Assembly: GCA_020846935.1 (NCBI GenBank)
Contig: JADLCY010000015.1
Span: forward strand, 62,001 to 126,000
Length of the DNA stretch: 64,000 bases
From: Gemmatimonadaceae bacterium
GTDB lineage: Bacteria > Gemmatimonadota > Gemmatimonadetes > Gemmatimonadales > Gemmatimonadaceae
Reading direction: 5' to 3'
Shown: positions 16,021-25,326 of the stretch, in pieces
Layout: each line of letters starts with the position of its first letter
How positions within the stretch are numbered: the first letter of the stretch is position 1
The notes under the pieces: model-generated
The model's input: the letters and a program-made list of their open reading frames with translations, nothing else
The model's database searches: none
What the model was told of the DNA's origin: nothing
Position numbers and translations under genes: made by a program

Positions 16021-16097
16021 TCTCGGCAGTGCGTCGACGCAATCTCGGCGATGCGTCGGGCGCAATCTCGGCGGTGCGTCGGGCACACTCTCGGCGC
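16021..16097. repeat. 22-23-base tandem repeat upstream of prolyl oligopeptidase gene
   Basis: Three adjacent copies of TCTCGGCRRTGCGTCGGGCGCAA (16021, 16043, 16066) and a partial fourth lie in the divergent spacer 15985-16262. No gene is supported in this spacer. Confidence 0.6.
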
Positions 16098-16262
16098 AGG
16101 GTACGCGCGCGCGAGGGGCGCCCGGTGTGATTGTAGTCACTGTCGCAGGCCACTGCCTCATGCCGCTCTACGGTCGGGTTGGCTCCGCGTGATCGCCGAG
16201 GCTAGTTTCGCAGACCCTGATGTCCGGCGCGACGCCCGCAGCGCCATGGAGCATATGCATTG

Positions 16263-18395
16263 ATGGCACGTCTCCTCTCGGGCTCGCTGTTCCTGGCCGC
16301 GACCCTCGTCCCACTCATGTCCCACGCCCAACGCGTCGCGTATCCGCCGACCCGCACGGTCGACGTATCCGATGACTTTCATGGCACGCGCGTCGCCGAT
16401 CCATATCGCTGGCTCGAGGACCTCGGCAGCGACTCGACCAGGGCATGGGTGGCAGCGCAGAACGCCGTGACCATGCGCTGGCTGGCGGCCGCGCCCGACC
16501 GCGAGCGCATCCGCGCGCGCCTGACGACGCTCTGGAACTATCCACGCGTCGGTGTGCCGGTGCGGCTGCCGAACGGTGTGCTGTTTCATCAGCGCAACTC
16601 GGGCCTGCAAAAGCAGGCGGAGATCGTCGCGCGCTCGGCGCCGGGCACCGCGGCACGCCTGGTCCTCGACCCCAACGCGCTGAGTCCCGACGGCACCGTT
16701 GCCGTCTCGCAGTATTCGCCTTCACCCGATGGGCGGCACCTGGCCTACGCGCTGTCAGAAGGCGGCGCCGACTGGCAGGACGTGAAGGTCCGGCAGGTGC
16801 GCACGGGCACCGACCTGCCCGACGTGCTGCGGTGGGTGCGGTTCTCCGGGCTCTCGTGGACCCGTGATGGCAAGGGGTTCTTCTATTCGCGCTACCCGGC
16901 GCGCAACGAGGCGGACAAGCTCAGCGCGTCGCTCGAGCATCACGCGCTGTACTACCACCGGATCGGCACGCCGCAGGCGGAGGACGTCCTCGTGTTCGAG
17001 CGACGCGACCTTCCGACCTGGTTTGTCGTGGGCGCGACCAGCGACGACGGGCGCTACGCGTTCGTATACCTCAGCAAGGGCGCCGACGCACGCAACCGGC
17101 TGTACGTCATCCCGTTAGGCAACCCGATGGCGCCGACCATCGGCGCCACGCCGATCCCGCTCGTCGACACCGACGACGGCGAGTTCACCGTCGTCGGCTC
17201 ACTCGGCAGCCGACTCTTTCTCCGCACCGACCTCGACGCGCCCCGGCGTCGGGTGGTCGCCGTCGATCTCACCGCGCCGGCGCGCACGTCCTGGCGGACG
17301 GTCGTTCCGGAGGGTCCGGCCGCGATCGCCGACGTCGCGCTGACCTCATCGGCCCTTGTCGTCCACCGCCTCGTCGACGTGACGAGCGAGCTGACGCTGT
17401 ACACGCCCGCGGGAAAGCGGCTCGGTGAGGTCACCTTGCCTTCCGCCGGCACGGTCGCCGCGGTCAGCGCCTCGACCGAGGTCTCGACGTTCTACTACGC
17501 GTTCACGTCGCACCTCGCGCCGACCACCGTGTTCCGCTACGACGCCCGGGCGAAAATGAGCATCGCGTTCGACCCGCCGACCCTGGCGTTCGATCCGGCG
17601 GCCTACGAGACGCGCCGGGTGTTCGCGACCTCGAAGGACGGGACGCGTGTACCGCTTTTCGTCTCGTCGCGCCGCGGCCTCGCGCTCGACGGCGCCAATC
17701 CAACCCTGCTCTACGCCTACGGCGGCTTTGGCGTGAACCTGCAGCCAACGTTTTCGCCGGCGACCCTCGGGTGGATGGACATGGGCGGCGTCTATGTCAC
17801 GGCGGCGCTCCGGGGCGGGAGTGAATACGGCGAAGCGTGGCACCACGCAGGCATGCTTGACCACAAGCAGAACGTGTTCGACGACTTTATCGCGGCCGCC
17901 GAATACCTCATCGCCGAGCGGATCACCTCGCCCGCAAAGCTCGTGATCAACGGAGGGTCCAACGGTGGACTGCTGGTGGGCGCCGTGATGACGCAGCGGC
18001 CGGACCTGTTTGCGGTGGCGATTCCCCAGGTCGGTGTGCTCGACATGCTCCGCTACCATCGATTCACCGGCGGTGCGGCGTGGGCCACGGAATACGGCTC
18101 GGCGGACGACGCCGAGGCCTTCGCGTGGCTCTACCGGTATTCGCCGCTGCATCGCGTGGTGCCGGGAACGTGTTATCCAGCCACGCTCATCACCACCGCG
18201 GACCACGACGATCGCGTGGTCCCCAGCCACTCCTACAAGTTCGCAGCGGCCCTGCAGGCCGCGCAGGGCTGCGACCGGCCGGTGCTGATCCGCGTGGAAA
18301 CGCAAGGCTCGCACGGGTACCGCCCCACCGACCGCATGATCGAGGAGTACGCCGACCTCTGGGCCTTTGCCTGGAGCGTGGTCGGAGCGCGATAA
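16263..18395 (+). CDS. Prolyl oligopeptidase family serine peptidase (S9A), exported
   Basis: A 710-residue enzyme with a signal peptide (MARLLSGSLFLAATLVPLMSHAQ). The N-terminal helical cap and YPPTRTVDVSDDFHGTRVADPYRWLED opening are typical of S9A. A seven-bladed propeller fills the middle and the C-terminal third is the hydrolase domain. The nucleophile Ser is in NGGSNGGLLVG, the Asp in DHDDRVVPSHSYKF and the His in QGSHGYRP. It cleaves short proline-containing peptides, here in the periplasm. ATG 16263 follows GGAG; a TTG two codons further back is less likely. The tsaC-type gene begins 3 bases after its stop. Confidence 0.92.
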   Translation: MARLLSGSLFLAATLVPLMSHAQRVAYPPTRTVDVSDDFHGTRVADPYRWLEDLGSDSTRAWVAAQNAVTMRWLAAAPDRERIRARLTTLWNYPRVGVPVRLPNGVLFHQRNSGLQKQAEIVARSAPGTAARLVLDPNALSPDGTVAVSQYSPSPDGRHLAYALSEGGADWQDVKVRQVRTGTDLPDVLRWVRFSGLSWTRDGKGFFYSRYPARNEADKLSASLEHHALYYHRIGTPQAEDVLVFERRDLPTWFVVGATSDDGRYAFVYLSKGADARNRLYVIPLGNPMAPTIGATPIPLVDTDDGEFTVVGSLGSRLFLRTDLDAPRRRVVAVDLTAPARTSWRTVVPEGPAAIADVALTSSALVVHRLVDVTSELTLYTPAGKRLGEVTLPSAGTVAAVSASTEVSTFYYAFTSHLAPTTVFRYDARAKMSIAFDPPTLAFDPAAYETRRVFATSKDGTRVPLFVSSRRGLALDGANPTLLYAYGGFGVNLQPTFSPATLGWMDMGGVYVTAALRGGSEYGEAWHHAGMLDHKQNVFDDFIAAAEYLIAERITSPAKLVINGGSNGGLLVGAVMTQRPDLFAVAIPQVGVLDMLRYHRFTGGAAWATEYGSADDAEAFAWLYRYSPLHRVVPGTCYPATLITTADHDDRVVPSHSYKFAAALQAAQGCDRPVLIRVETQGSHGYRPTDRMIEEYADLWAFAWSVVGAR

Positions 18396-18398
18396 GTC

Positions 18399-19406
18399 AT
18401 GACGGCCGAGATCGTCGCCGTCGACGCGGCGTCTCCGGATCCCGAGGTGATCGCCAGGGCCGCGGCGACGCTGCGCCGCGGCGAACTCGTCGCCATTCCC
18501 ACGGAAACGGTGTACGGCCTCGCGGCAAACGCCCTGGACGCCGACGCTGTCGCGCGCATCTACGCCGCCAAGGAGCGGCCAGCGTTCAATCCGGTCATCG
18601 TGCACCTCGCCGACACAAGCGACTTGCCGCGAGTGGCGCGGGAGGTACCGTCGATCGCGCACGACCTCATGCGCCGCTTCTGGCCCGGCCCGCTCACGCT
18701 CGTCCTGCATCGGCAGCCCGCGGTCCCGGACATTGTCACCGCCGGCCTCGATACGGTGGGGGTGCGCATTCCGGCCTCCGAGGTCACGCGCGCCCTGATC
18801 CGGACCGCGGGCGTTCCGCTCGCGGCGCCGAGCGCCAATCTCTTTACGCGCGTCTCCCCGACCACGGCCGCTCACGTGGCGCGGCAGCTCGGTGATCGCC
18901 TGTCGATGATCCTCGACGCCGGCCCGGCGCGCGTTGGCATCGAGTCGACCGTGCTCGACCTCACGAGGACGCCCCCGCGGCTCCTGAGACCGGGCGGAAC
19001 GCCGCAGTCCGACATCGAATCGGTCATCGGGCCGGTCGAACGATCCATGGCCGCCTCCGGCGATGCACCGCGTCCGTCGCCAGGCATGGTCGAGCGCCAC
19101 TACGCGCCGCGCACGACGCTCCGTCTCTTCGAGTCTGCGCGGCTGGATGAAGTGCTTGGAGTCGCCGAACGAATGCGCGGGCACGGCACGCGGGTGGTCG
19201 TCGTGACTCGGCAGGGAGCGAACGCGCATGGCGCGGGCATTCGCTTCATGCCCGATACCGTCGACGCCTACGCGGGCGCGCTGTACAGCATGTTGCACGA
19301 ACTCGAGGAGCACGACGTCGAGGTCGCGTTCGTGGAGCAACCGCCGTCGGAGTCAGCGTGGGACGCGATCCGGGATCGATTACGGCGCGCGTCGACTTCG
19401 GACTGA
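18399..19406 (+). CDS. tsaC: L-threonylcarbamoyladenylate synthase, Sua5 type
   Basis: 335 residues: a YrdC/TsaC domain (residues 1-205) with the GELVAIPTETVYGLAANA substrate loop, KERPAFNPVIVH, FWPGPLTLVL, AAPSANLFTRVSPT and STVLDLT, followed by a linker with PSPGMVERHYAP and a C-terminal Sua5 domain. It makes threonylcarbamoyl-AMP from Thr, bicarbonate and ATP, the first step of t6A tRNA modification. It begins 3 bases after the peptidase stop, so the two are probably co-transcribed although unrelated in function. Confidence 0.95.
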   Translation: MTAEIVAVDAASPDPEVIARAAATLRRGELVAIPTETVYGLAANALDADAVARIYAAKERPAFNPVIVHLADTSDLPRVAREVPSIAHDLMRRFWPGPLTLVLHRQPAVPDIVTAGLDTVGVRIPASEVTRALIRTAGVPLAAPSANLFTRVSPTTAAHVARQLGDRLSMILDAGPARVGIESTVLDLTRTPPRLLRPGGTPQSDIESVIGPVERSMAASGDAPRPSPGMVERHYAPRTTLRLFESARLDEVLGVAERMRGHGTRVVVVTRQGANAHGAGIRFMPDTVDAYAGALYSMLHELEEHDVEVAFVEQPPSESAWDAIRDRLRRASTSD

Positions 19407-19476
19407 CGGTTGCGTGAGGGCGGTCCATCCGGGAACATGTCGTGCTCGGCGCTGTCGCCCCTGACGCCCCCTTCGC

Positions 19477-20376
19477 ATGGCCTGGCTCAACTACCATCAC
19501 CTGCTCTACTTCTGGACCGTGGCCCGAACGGGCAGCGTGACCAAGGCGTGCCAGGAACTGCACCTGACGCAGCCTGCCGTGAGCGCGCAGATCCGCATGC
19601 TCGAACGGTCGCTCGGCGAGAAGTTGTTCGTGAAGCGGGGTCGAAACCTTGCCCTCACCGACGTCGGGCGGCTCGTATACCGCTACGCCGACGAGATTTT
19701 CGTGCTCGGTCGCGAGATGCAGGAGACGCTCGCCGGTCGCAGCCCCGGTCGCCCTCAGCGACTGGTGGTGGGCGTTGCGGATCAGGTGCACAAGATCGCC
19801 GTGTTCCGGCTGCTCGAACCGGCGATTCGTGGCGAAGTGCCGGTGCATCTGGTGATCCGCGAAGACAAACTCGACCGCCTGCTTGGCGAGTTGGCGCTGC
19901 ACAGCATCGACCTCGTCATTTCCGACGCGCCGGTGGGGACGGGCACGCACGTGAAGGCGTTCAATCACCTGCTCGGCGAGACGGACGTAACGATCTACGG
20001 CGCCCCGGCGATGGCGGCGCACTATCGCCGGAAGTTCCCGCAGTCCCTTGACGGCGCGCCGTTCATCCTGCCCACCGACGGCTCGCAGCTGCACCGCTCG
20101 ATGGTGGCATGGTTCGACAGCCAGGGGATCAAGCCGAACGTCGTCGCCGAAATCGAGGACAGCTCGGTGCTCAAGATCTTTGGCCAGGGCGGGATTGGCC
20201 TGTTCCCCGGGCCGACGGCGCTGGACGCGGACATCACGCGCCGCTATCAGGTGAAGGCGGTGGGCCGCATCGAGAGCGTGCGCGAACGCTTCTACGCGAT
20301 TTCGGTGGAGCGACGCATCACGCACCCGATCGTGAAGCAGATCACGGCGATCGCGCAGGACGACGTGTTCGGCTGA
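19477..20376 (+). CDS. nhaR: LysR-family transcriptional regulator, NhaR-like
   Basis: 299 residues. The N-terminal winged helix (MAWLNYHHLLYFWTVARTGSVTKACQEL, LTQPAVSAQIRMLERSLGEKLF) has the NYHHLLYFW signature of NhaR. NhaR activates Na+/H+ antiporter and osmotic genes in enterobacteria. The effector domain (GVADQVHKIAVFRLLEPA, DLVISDAPVGTG) is full length. No nhaA gene lies in the window, so its targets are unknown. The gene is convergent with the DUF2490 gene, leaving 3 bases between their stop codons. Confidence 0.85.
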   Translation: MAWLNYHHLLYFWTVARTGSVTKACQELHLTQPAVSAQIRMLERSLGEKLFVKRGRNLALTDVGRLVYRYADEIFVLGREMQETLAGRSPGRPQRLVVGVADQVHKIAVFRLLEPAIRGEVPVHLVIREDKLDRLLGELALHSIDLVISDAPVGTGTHVKAFNHLLGETDVTIYGAPAMAAHYRRKFPQSLDGAPFILPTDGSQLHRSMVAWFDSQGIKPNVVAEIEDSSVLKIFGQGGIGLFPGPTALDADITRRYQVKAVGRIESVRERFYAISVERRITHPIVKQITAIAQDDVFG

Positions 20377-20379
20377 GCG

Positions 20380-21132
20380 TCAGTGGGCACTGCGCCGCAG
20401 CCGGAACGACGTGGACACGTTGGTGACGATGGTGTGGTTGCGCTCCAACTGCCGACCGTTTGGCCGCAGGACCAGGTGGTCCAGGTACTGCAGCTCGAGA
20501 CGATAGTCGCGACCGAGGCGCCGGCCGATGCCGAGCTGCATGCGGTTCTGGTCGAACGTGTTGTTGGCGATGTTCGCGCCGAAGTTGAGCATCACTTCGT
20601 CGGCCACGTTCACGAACCACTCGTTGGCGTCGAGCGTCGCGCCCTGCAGCGGGATGGTTGCCCGGGCGAGGTAGCGGAGCCGACTCGTGCGGACCCAGTT
20701 TCGCACCGACGTATCGGTTCCGACGACCGCGACCCGGCCCGACCATCGCTGTTCAAAGCGATAGCGGTGGGTGAACTGCACGCGGCCCGCCGGGTGCGTG
20801 AGCTGCAGTTGCTGGAAGAGGCGGTGCTCGGGGGCGCGGAAGGCGACGGGGAGCTTGCCATAGGGGTGCGTGTCGCTCCCGGCGTAGCCCACCGAGGCGC
20901 GCACGTTCGCGCTCAGGTTACGCCGTACCGATGCCCGCCAGAGCACCTGCCCGAGCTGATCCACCGGTCCGCTTGCGCGAAGCGAACCGTCGAAGTCGAT
21001 AGCCCAGCGCGGATCGAGCTCGATGTCGCCGATCCACGACAGCCAGGCGTTGACGTTTTCGAACGTCTCGCGCTGCGCGTGGACGAGCGCGGGGACGACC
21101 AGCAGCGAGACGGCGAGGCAGGCGCGGAACAT
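20380..21132 (-). CDS. DUF2490 outer-membrane protein
   Basis: A 250-residue exported protein: signal peptide MFRACLAVSLLVVPALVHAQ, then VNAWLSWIGDIELDPRWAIDFDGSLR. The following strand-rich region (HRLFQQLQLTHPAGRVQFTHRYRFEQRW, RTSRLRYLARATIPL, NEWFVNVADEVMLNFG) is diagnostic of DUF2490, a predicted outer-membrane barrel family of unknown function. Start ATG 21132. It stands alone, downstream of a divergent spacer with a 114-base repeat. Confidence 0.82.
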   Translation of the reverse strand: MFRACLAVSLLVVPALVHAQRETFENVNAWLSWIGDIELDPRWAIDFDGSLRASGPVDQLGQVLWRASVRRNLSANVRASVGYAGSDTHPYGKLPVAFRAPEHRLFQQLQLTHPAGRVQFTHRYRFEQRWSGRVAVVGTDTSVRNWVRTSRLRYLARATIPLQGATLDANEWFVNVADEVMLNFGANIANNTFDQNRMQLGIGRRLGRDYRLELQYLDHLVLRPNGRQLERNHTIVTNVSTSFRLRRSAH

Positions 21133-21251
21133 CGCGGGAAGGTAACGGGCAGCAGGCTACCCGACGGCCAGGCGGGAAGAAGGCCTGCGGCTGCCTCTCC
21201 CCGGCCGTGCCCCTGCTTCGCCTGCGATCAGCGCGACCGGCGAGCTCGCCC

Positions 21252-21450
21252 GCCCTCACGCCGCGCGGGACGCGGACCCTGGGCGTCCCTCGACGGAAGG
21301 AAGCGCGGCCTGTCGGGTCAGGAGACGGCGCGCTCACTCGGTCCGTGAACCCGGCCATCGCACCGGCCCTCACGCCGCGCGGGGCGTGGACCCGGGCGCC
21401 GCTCGACGGACGGAACCTGCTGCACCCGTCAGGTCAGGAGGCGGCGCGCG
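21252..21450. repeat. 114-base-spaced direct repeat in divergent promoter region; carries the caspase gene ribosome site
   Basis: Two imperfect copies starting GCCCTCACGCCGCGCGGG (21252 and 21366) share GACGGA, GTCAGG and the ending GTCAGGAGRCGGCGCG. The second copy ends with AGGAGG at 21436-21441, the ribosome site of the caspase-like gene. The spacer 21133-21450 contains no gene. Confidence 0.6.
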
Positions 21451-23247
21451 GTGCCGATACTCCCTCTCATGGTGTTGCCGACAGCGTCGTTCGATCCGGC
21501 CGTGGCCGGCCGGCTGATCGCGCGCGCGGCGTCGTTCCTGCTGCTGGCAGGGGCGGCGCTGGCGGCGCAGGTGCCGTCGGGCTTCTCGTTAGGTGACGGC
21601 CGTGAGCGGGTGCGGCAGGTGCAGGGCTCGGCAGACCTGGTCGAGCGCCTCGCCTCGCAGGGCGTGGAACACTGGAGCTTTGACGGCGCCACGGTGACGT
21701 TCGACCTCGCCACCGGACGCGTCATCGAATGGAACGACCCGCGACGCGTCCTGCGCGTCGCACTGCGCTCGACCCCCGGGACCCGTGATTCCGTGCTCGC
21801 GCTCGGCGCCGGGATCGGCGACATCGCTCGGCTCTTCGGAACCCCGTGGGCCGTCACCCGCGACGGCACGCGCCGACAGATGTACCTCGCCTTTGGCCGG
21901 AGCGTCATCCGTGTCGACATCGCGTCCGGGCGGGTAACGGGTTGGGTACGCCGCGACGCCGCCATGCGCGTGCGCGCGAGCGACGACTCGCTGGCGCACG
22001 CGGCGCTTGCGGCGCGCGCTCCGGCTTCGCTCGCGATCGCCGCCGACCGCACGACCGCCCGCGCGTTACCCGCCCGCTTCGCCCTGGCCTCGGTCACCGT
22101 GCGCGATGCCACCGGCGACCAGCGACTCGCTCCTCGCGAGTTCGCCGACATCACCCTGCGTGTGCGCAATGTCGGTGCATCGGTCTCGCCTGCTGTGCCG
22201 GCGCACGTCGTCCGCTCCGCCGGCCTCGTGCTCATCGCTGGTGCGCCGGATACCGTCTGGCTGCCCGCGCTCGCGCCGGGCGATTCCACGGATGTCGTCG
22301 TAACCGCGTATGCCACGGGGGCGGTCGCGTCACCCGAGATCGCACTCGTGATCCTGGCCCCGGGTTCCGCGGTGCGGCTTGCGGCGCGCGTGCAGACCGT
22401 ACCGCCGGAGGCGGCAGGCGGCGCGACCTCCACGCGTGACGACCTCGCGTCCGGAATCCCGGCGGCCGCCACGCGCAACGGCGACGCGCTCGCCGTCATC
22501 ATCGGCATCGGATCGTACCAACGCCTGCCGGACGCACGATTCGCGGACGACGACGCCGCGCTCATGCGCGCGTACGCCGTCCAGGCCCTCGGCGTGCCCG
22601 ACGACGGCGCGCACCTCATGTATCGTCGCGGCGCGGACGCATCAGGGAGCGAGTTGCGGCGCCTGCTCGGCGATCGGGGCTGGCTTGCTCGGCGCACCAC
22701 CGACAACACCGACATCCTGGTCTACTTCGCCGGGCACGGCGCGATGGACGACGCCGAGCGCCGGCCGCACCTGCTGCCCGCTGACGGCGACGCGAACTAT
22801 GTCGGAGAGACCGGCCTCGACCTCTACGCGCTGCTCGACCGACTGGCCCGACTCCCCGCCCGCTCCATCACCGTCCTGCTCGACGCCTGCTTTTCAGGGT
22901 TGGGGCGCTCGGGTCGCCCGCTGGTGCAAGGGACGCGCGCCTCGGTCGTTTCCATCGAGCACCCGGCACTTGTCAGGCGCAACATGGCCGTGCTGGTGGC
23001 CTCCCGGGGCGCGCAGGTGGCGGGCGACCTGCCGGCCGAGCGGCACGGCGCGTTTACGTGGTTCGTCGCGCGCGGACTTCGGGGCGCGGCCGACGACGAT
23101 GGCGACCGCACGATCACCGTGGCCGAGCTCGGGCGGTACGTGGAGCGCGAGGTCACCCGCAGCGCGGCGGCGCTGGACCGGGAGCAGCAGCCCCTGACCA
23201 TCGCCCGCGACTCGCTCCGGGCGGTGGCCCGCCTGGCGCCACGTTAG
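21451..23247 (+). CDS. Secreted caspase-like (peptidase C14) protein
   Basis: 598 residues. A signal-like hydrophobic segment (residues 22-40, LIARAASFLLLAGAALAAQ) precedes a beta-rich region. A CARDB/Ig-like domain (about 205-315: FADITLRVRNVG, LAPGDSTDVVV) follows. The C-terminal caspase fold starts ALAVIIGIGSYQRLPDARFADDDA; the catalytic dyad is His429 (YFAGHGAMDD) and Cys480 (VLLDACFSG). Such orthocaspases cleave after basic residues; here the enzyme would act outside the cytoplasm. GTG 21451 is supported by AGGAGG with a 9-base gap; ATG 21469 is an alternative. The stop TAG lies in GTTAGGC and the next gene starts 2 bases later. Confidence 0.88.
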   Translation: MPILPLMVLPTASFDPAVAGRLIARAASFLLLAGAALAAQVPSGFSLGDGRERVRQVQGSADLVERLASQGVEHWSFDGATVTFDLATGRVIEWNDPRRVLRVALRSTPGTRDSVLALGAGIGDIARLFGTPWAVTRDGTRRQMYLAFGRSVIRVDIASGRVTGWVRRDAAMRVRASDDSLAHAALAARAPASLAIAADRTTARALPARFALASVTVRDATGDQRLAPREFADITLRVRNVGASVSPAVPAHVVRSAGLVLIAGAPDTVWLPALAPGDSTDVVVTAYATGAVASPEIALVILAPGSAVRLAARVQTVPPEAAGGATSTRDDLASGIPAAATRNGDALAVIIGIGSYQRLPDARFADDDAALMRAYAVQALGVPDDGAHLMYRRGADASGSELRRLLGDRGWLARRTTDNTDILVYFAGHGAMDDAERRPHLLPADGDANYVGETGLDLYALLDRLARLPARSITVLLDACFSGLGRSGRPLVQGTRASVVSIEHPALVRRNMAVLVASRGAQVAGDLPAERHGAFTWFVARGLRGAADDDGDRTITVAELGRYVEREVTRSAAALDREQQPLTIARDSLRAVARLAPR

Positions 23248-23249
23248 GC

Positions 23250-24122
23250 ATGCGCCGACGCACCCAGGCGCTCATCGCTGTCTGCGGCTTCGCGTTCGCG
23301 GGTCGGTTGCGGGCGCAGGGCGAGACGATCGTCGTGGAACAGCGGGTGCTGCTGCACGACCGCGCCACACCGGCGGCGGTCAAGCGGCGCGCGCTCGAGG
23401 AAGCGATGGCCGAGGCCGTGCGTCGCGTCGCCGGCGTGCGGGTGCAGTCGTCGGCGGTGAGCACCACCACGGAGGATCGCACGGGCGTGCGCGGGGAATA
23501 TCGGAGCGTAGTCCAACTCGACGCTGCTGGCCGCGCGACCGATGCGCGCCTGGTCGGTGAGGCATGGGAGTCCACCCAGGCGCCGGGCCTCGGCGCTCAG
23601 GTGTACTACCGCGCCTCGTGGGCGATTACCGTGGAGCGCGAGACGGGAACCCCCGACCCTGCCTTCACGCTCGACGTTTCGCTCCCGACAGAGGTGTATC
23701 TGGTGCGCGGCCATGACCCGCCGCGCAACGACGAACTCGTTGCCGTGGTGAAGAGCAGTGCTTCCGCGCGGATCTACGCGTTCTCCATCGTGGGCGACTC
23801 GGTGCATGCGCTGGTGCCCAATGCGTTCGTGCCGCCGGTGGAGGCCACGGCAGGCGCGCGCCTGGAACTTCCGGACGCGACCTGGCGCGCGCGTGGGCTG
23901 CACTGGCGCGTGACGCTCCCCGACGGCGAGGATGCGCGGGAAGAGCTGCTGGCCGTCGTTGCCGTACGGGGCGCGGGCCCCCCGCTCCCCTCGGCGGCGA
24001 TGACCGTCATGGAGTTCCAGCGCTGGCTCGTGCGCATCCCGGCGGGCGACCGGGCGACGGGGTTCGTGCCGTATGACGTGCGGCGAGCCTCGGCGCGTGC
24101 AGTACCGCGCATGCTTCGGTAG
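23250..24122 (+). CDS. Exported DUF4384-like protein, partner of caspase-like protein
   Basis: 290 residues with a signal peptide (MRRRTQALIAVCGFAFAGRLRAQ). The first half (EQRVLLHDRATPAAVKRRALEEAMAEAVRRVAGV) resembles the N-terminal repeat of FlgT/DUF2066-like proteins that process preprotein motifs. The second half (SASARIYAFSIVGDSVHALVPNAFVPP) has the pattern of DUF4384, where a strand-turn-strand ends in L-x-PN. Genes of this kind often neighbour caspase and LPP20 genes. ATG 23250 follows the caspase stop by 2 bases, so the two form an operon. Confidence 0.72.
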   Translation: MRRRTQALIAVCGFAFAGRLRAQGETIVVEQRVLLHDRATPAAVKRRALEEAMAEAVRRVAGVRVQSSAVSTTTEDRTGVRGEYRSVVQLDAAGRATDARLVGEAWESTQAPGLGAQVYYRASWAITVERETGTPDPAFTLDVSLPTEVYLVRGHDPPRNDELVAVVKSSASARIYAFSIVGDSVHALVPNAFVPPVEATAGARLELPDATWRARGLHWRVTLPDGEDAREELLAVVAVRGAGPPLPSAAMTVMEFQRWLVRIPAGDRATGFVPYDVRRASARAVPRMLR

Positions 24123-24338
24123 CCGGGAACAGGCGTCCAGGCGGCCTCATACGGGGCACGTGTTCGGTGGACGCAGGACGCTTCCTTGGCTGTGGACCGC
24201 CAAGCTGCCACGCGCGACCTCTGCACGAGGTAGAACGAGCGTCAATCTTCCCTCCACCGCCTCGAGACCTCATCGCGCGGGTTCACGGGTTGCCGGCAAG
24301 GGCCGAACCCGCGTGGGCCCGCGGGAACATTCTCCGCG

Positions 24339-24434
24339 ATGGAGCTACACGACATCATCGAAAATGTGGCAGCAGCGGCCGCACCAATGGCCAGCCAGGG
24401 TGGAAGCATACCTCCTATCCCTATCGGCGGGTGA
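24339..24434 (+). CDS. Possible small ORF, 31 residues
   Basis: ATG 24339 to TGA 24432-24434 reads MELHDIIENVAAAAAPMASQ and ends SIPPIPIGG. It is protein-like in composition and less GC-biased than shadow frames, in the otherwise empty gap 24123-24420. There is no good ribosome site, and it overlaps the 3' end of the convergent lipoprotein gene by 14 bases. I see nothing else in this gap. Confidence 0.22.
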   Translation: MELHDIIENVAAAAAPMASQGGSIPPIPIGG

Positions 24435-25326
24435 CGGGACGTACCTCGACCAAGCTTCGCGCCGCAGTGTCCCGGTAGCGCAGAAGGGCGCCCCCGCTCC
24501 CTGTCTCCTGCCTGCTCTGGACGCCAGCGCTCATGTCAGCGTTCGAAGCGATCGCGAACGTCGCTGCGTCCACGACATAGACCACGCGCGTGCGAACGGG
24601 GCTGACACCACGCACCGGGCGAACTTCGACCGCACCAGCGAGTTCCAGGCGCCACGCGCCCTCCTGCGGAAGGAACTCCAAGCCCTTTCGTTCGTAGATG
24701 GGGAGCGCGTCGACTGGCTGCCCGAACGACCGATACGAGATGCTCATGGCCTCTTCGGCTGTCAGCGCCGGCATGGGGGCAGACCGTTCTGGCACCGGCC
24801 ACACGAGAAAGTCATTGCCTCTGATCTCCGCGCTCGTTCGAACCCCCATCGAGTCCACGACGATGTCTGAGGAAAGGGCGGACACCGCAACAGTGACGAT
24901 GGGCTGGCCGTCGGTGCGCAATGTCACGATGTAGTATGGCCCTGCTCGCTTCCGCTCGGGCGGCGAGGTGCCCTCGTCAGGCACCTCGAAGGGACTCTCG
25001 GAGAGCAGCACGTACGGATCGGCGTGAAGTCGCCTGAAGTCGACGGGTTCCCCGCGCAGCCCCTCGATCCAGGTGCGCGCCTGCGGGCCAAACAGTCGGA
25101 TGTAGGCCTCGGCAAGCTGAGCGGCTCTCGCGGGTGCAATGGCGCCAGCGACCGTGGCATGTCTCGATGGAACCCGCCCAGCGGAGTCCAGGAGTCTGCT
25201 CACCGCCGCGGTGACCATGACGGTTCGGTCAAACGGCTCGGCGGCGCTTCCGGTGGCCGACAGCCACTCGCGACTGCATCCCGGGAGAGTGAGCACAGCG
25301 AGAAGGATCAGTCCGTGACTGCGCAC
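24421..25326 (-). CDS. Lipoprotein of unknown function
   Basis: 301 residues with a lipoprotein signal peptide (MRSHGLILLAVLTLPGCSRE; lipobox LPGC, Cys17). The mature part is mixed alpha/beta: PARAAQLAEAYIRLFGPQARTWIE, GPYYIVTLRTDGQPIVTVAVSALSS, PALTAEEAMSISYRSFG and RTRVVYVVDAATFAIAS. I recognise no family. The start is GTG 25326 with a weak GAGG upstream. It sits on the opposite strand between the DUF4384 and LPP20 genes, breaking up what is often one cluster. Confidence 0.68.
   Translation of the reverse strand: MRSHGLILLAVLTLPGCSREWLSATGSAAEPFDRTVMVTAAVSRLLDSAGRVPSRHATVAGAIAPARAAQLAEAYIRLFGPQARTWIEGLRGEPVDFRRLHADPYVLLSESPFEVPDEGTSPPERKRAGPYYIVTLRTDGQPIVTVAVSALSSDIVVDSMGVRTSAEIRGNDFLVWPVPERSAPMPALTAEEAMSISYRSFGQPVDALPIYERKGLEFLPQEGAWRLELAGAVEVRPVRGVSPVRTRVVYVVDAATFAIASNADMSAGVQSRQETGSGGALLRYRDTAARSLVEVRPVTRR

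Noticed and set aside
16260-16262. TTG as start of the prolyl oligopeptidase
   Set aside because: The adjacent ATG at 16263 gives the same signal peptide and is better placed for the GGAG site.
17346-19340. Long minus-strand open frame (664 codons)
   Set aside because: It lies opposite the prolyl oligopeptidase and Sua5 genes, which are unmistakable.
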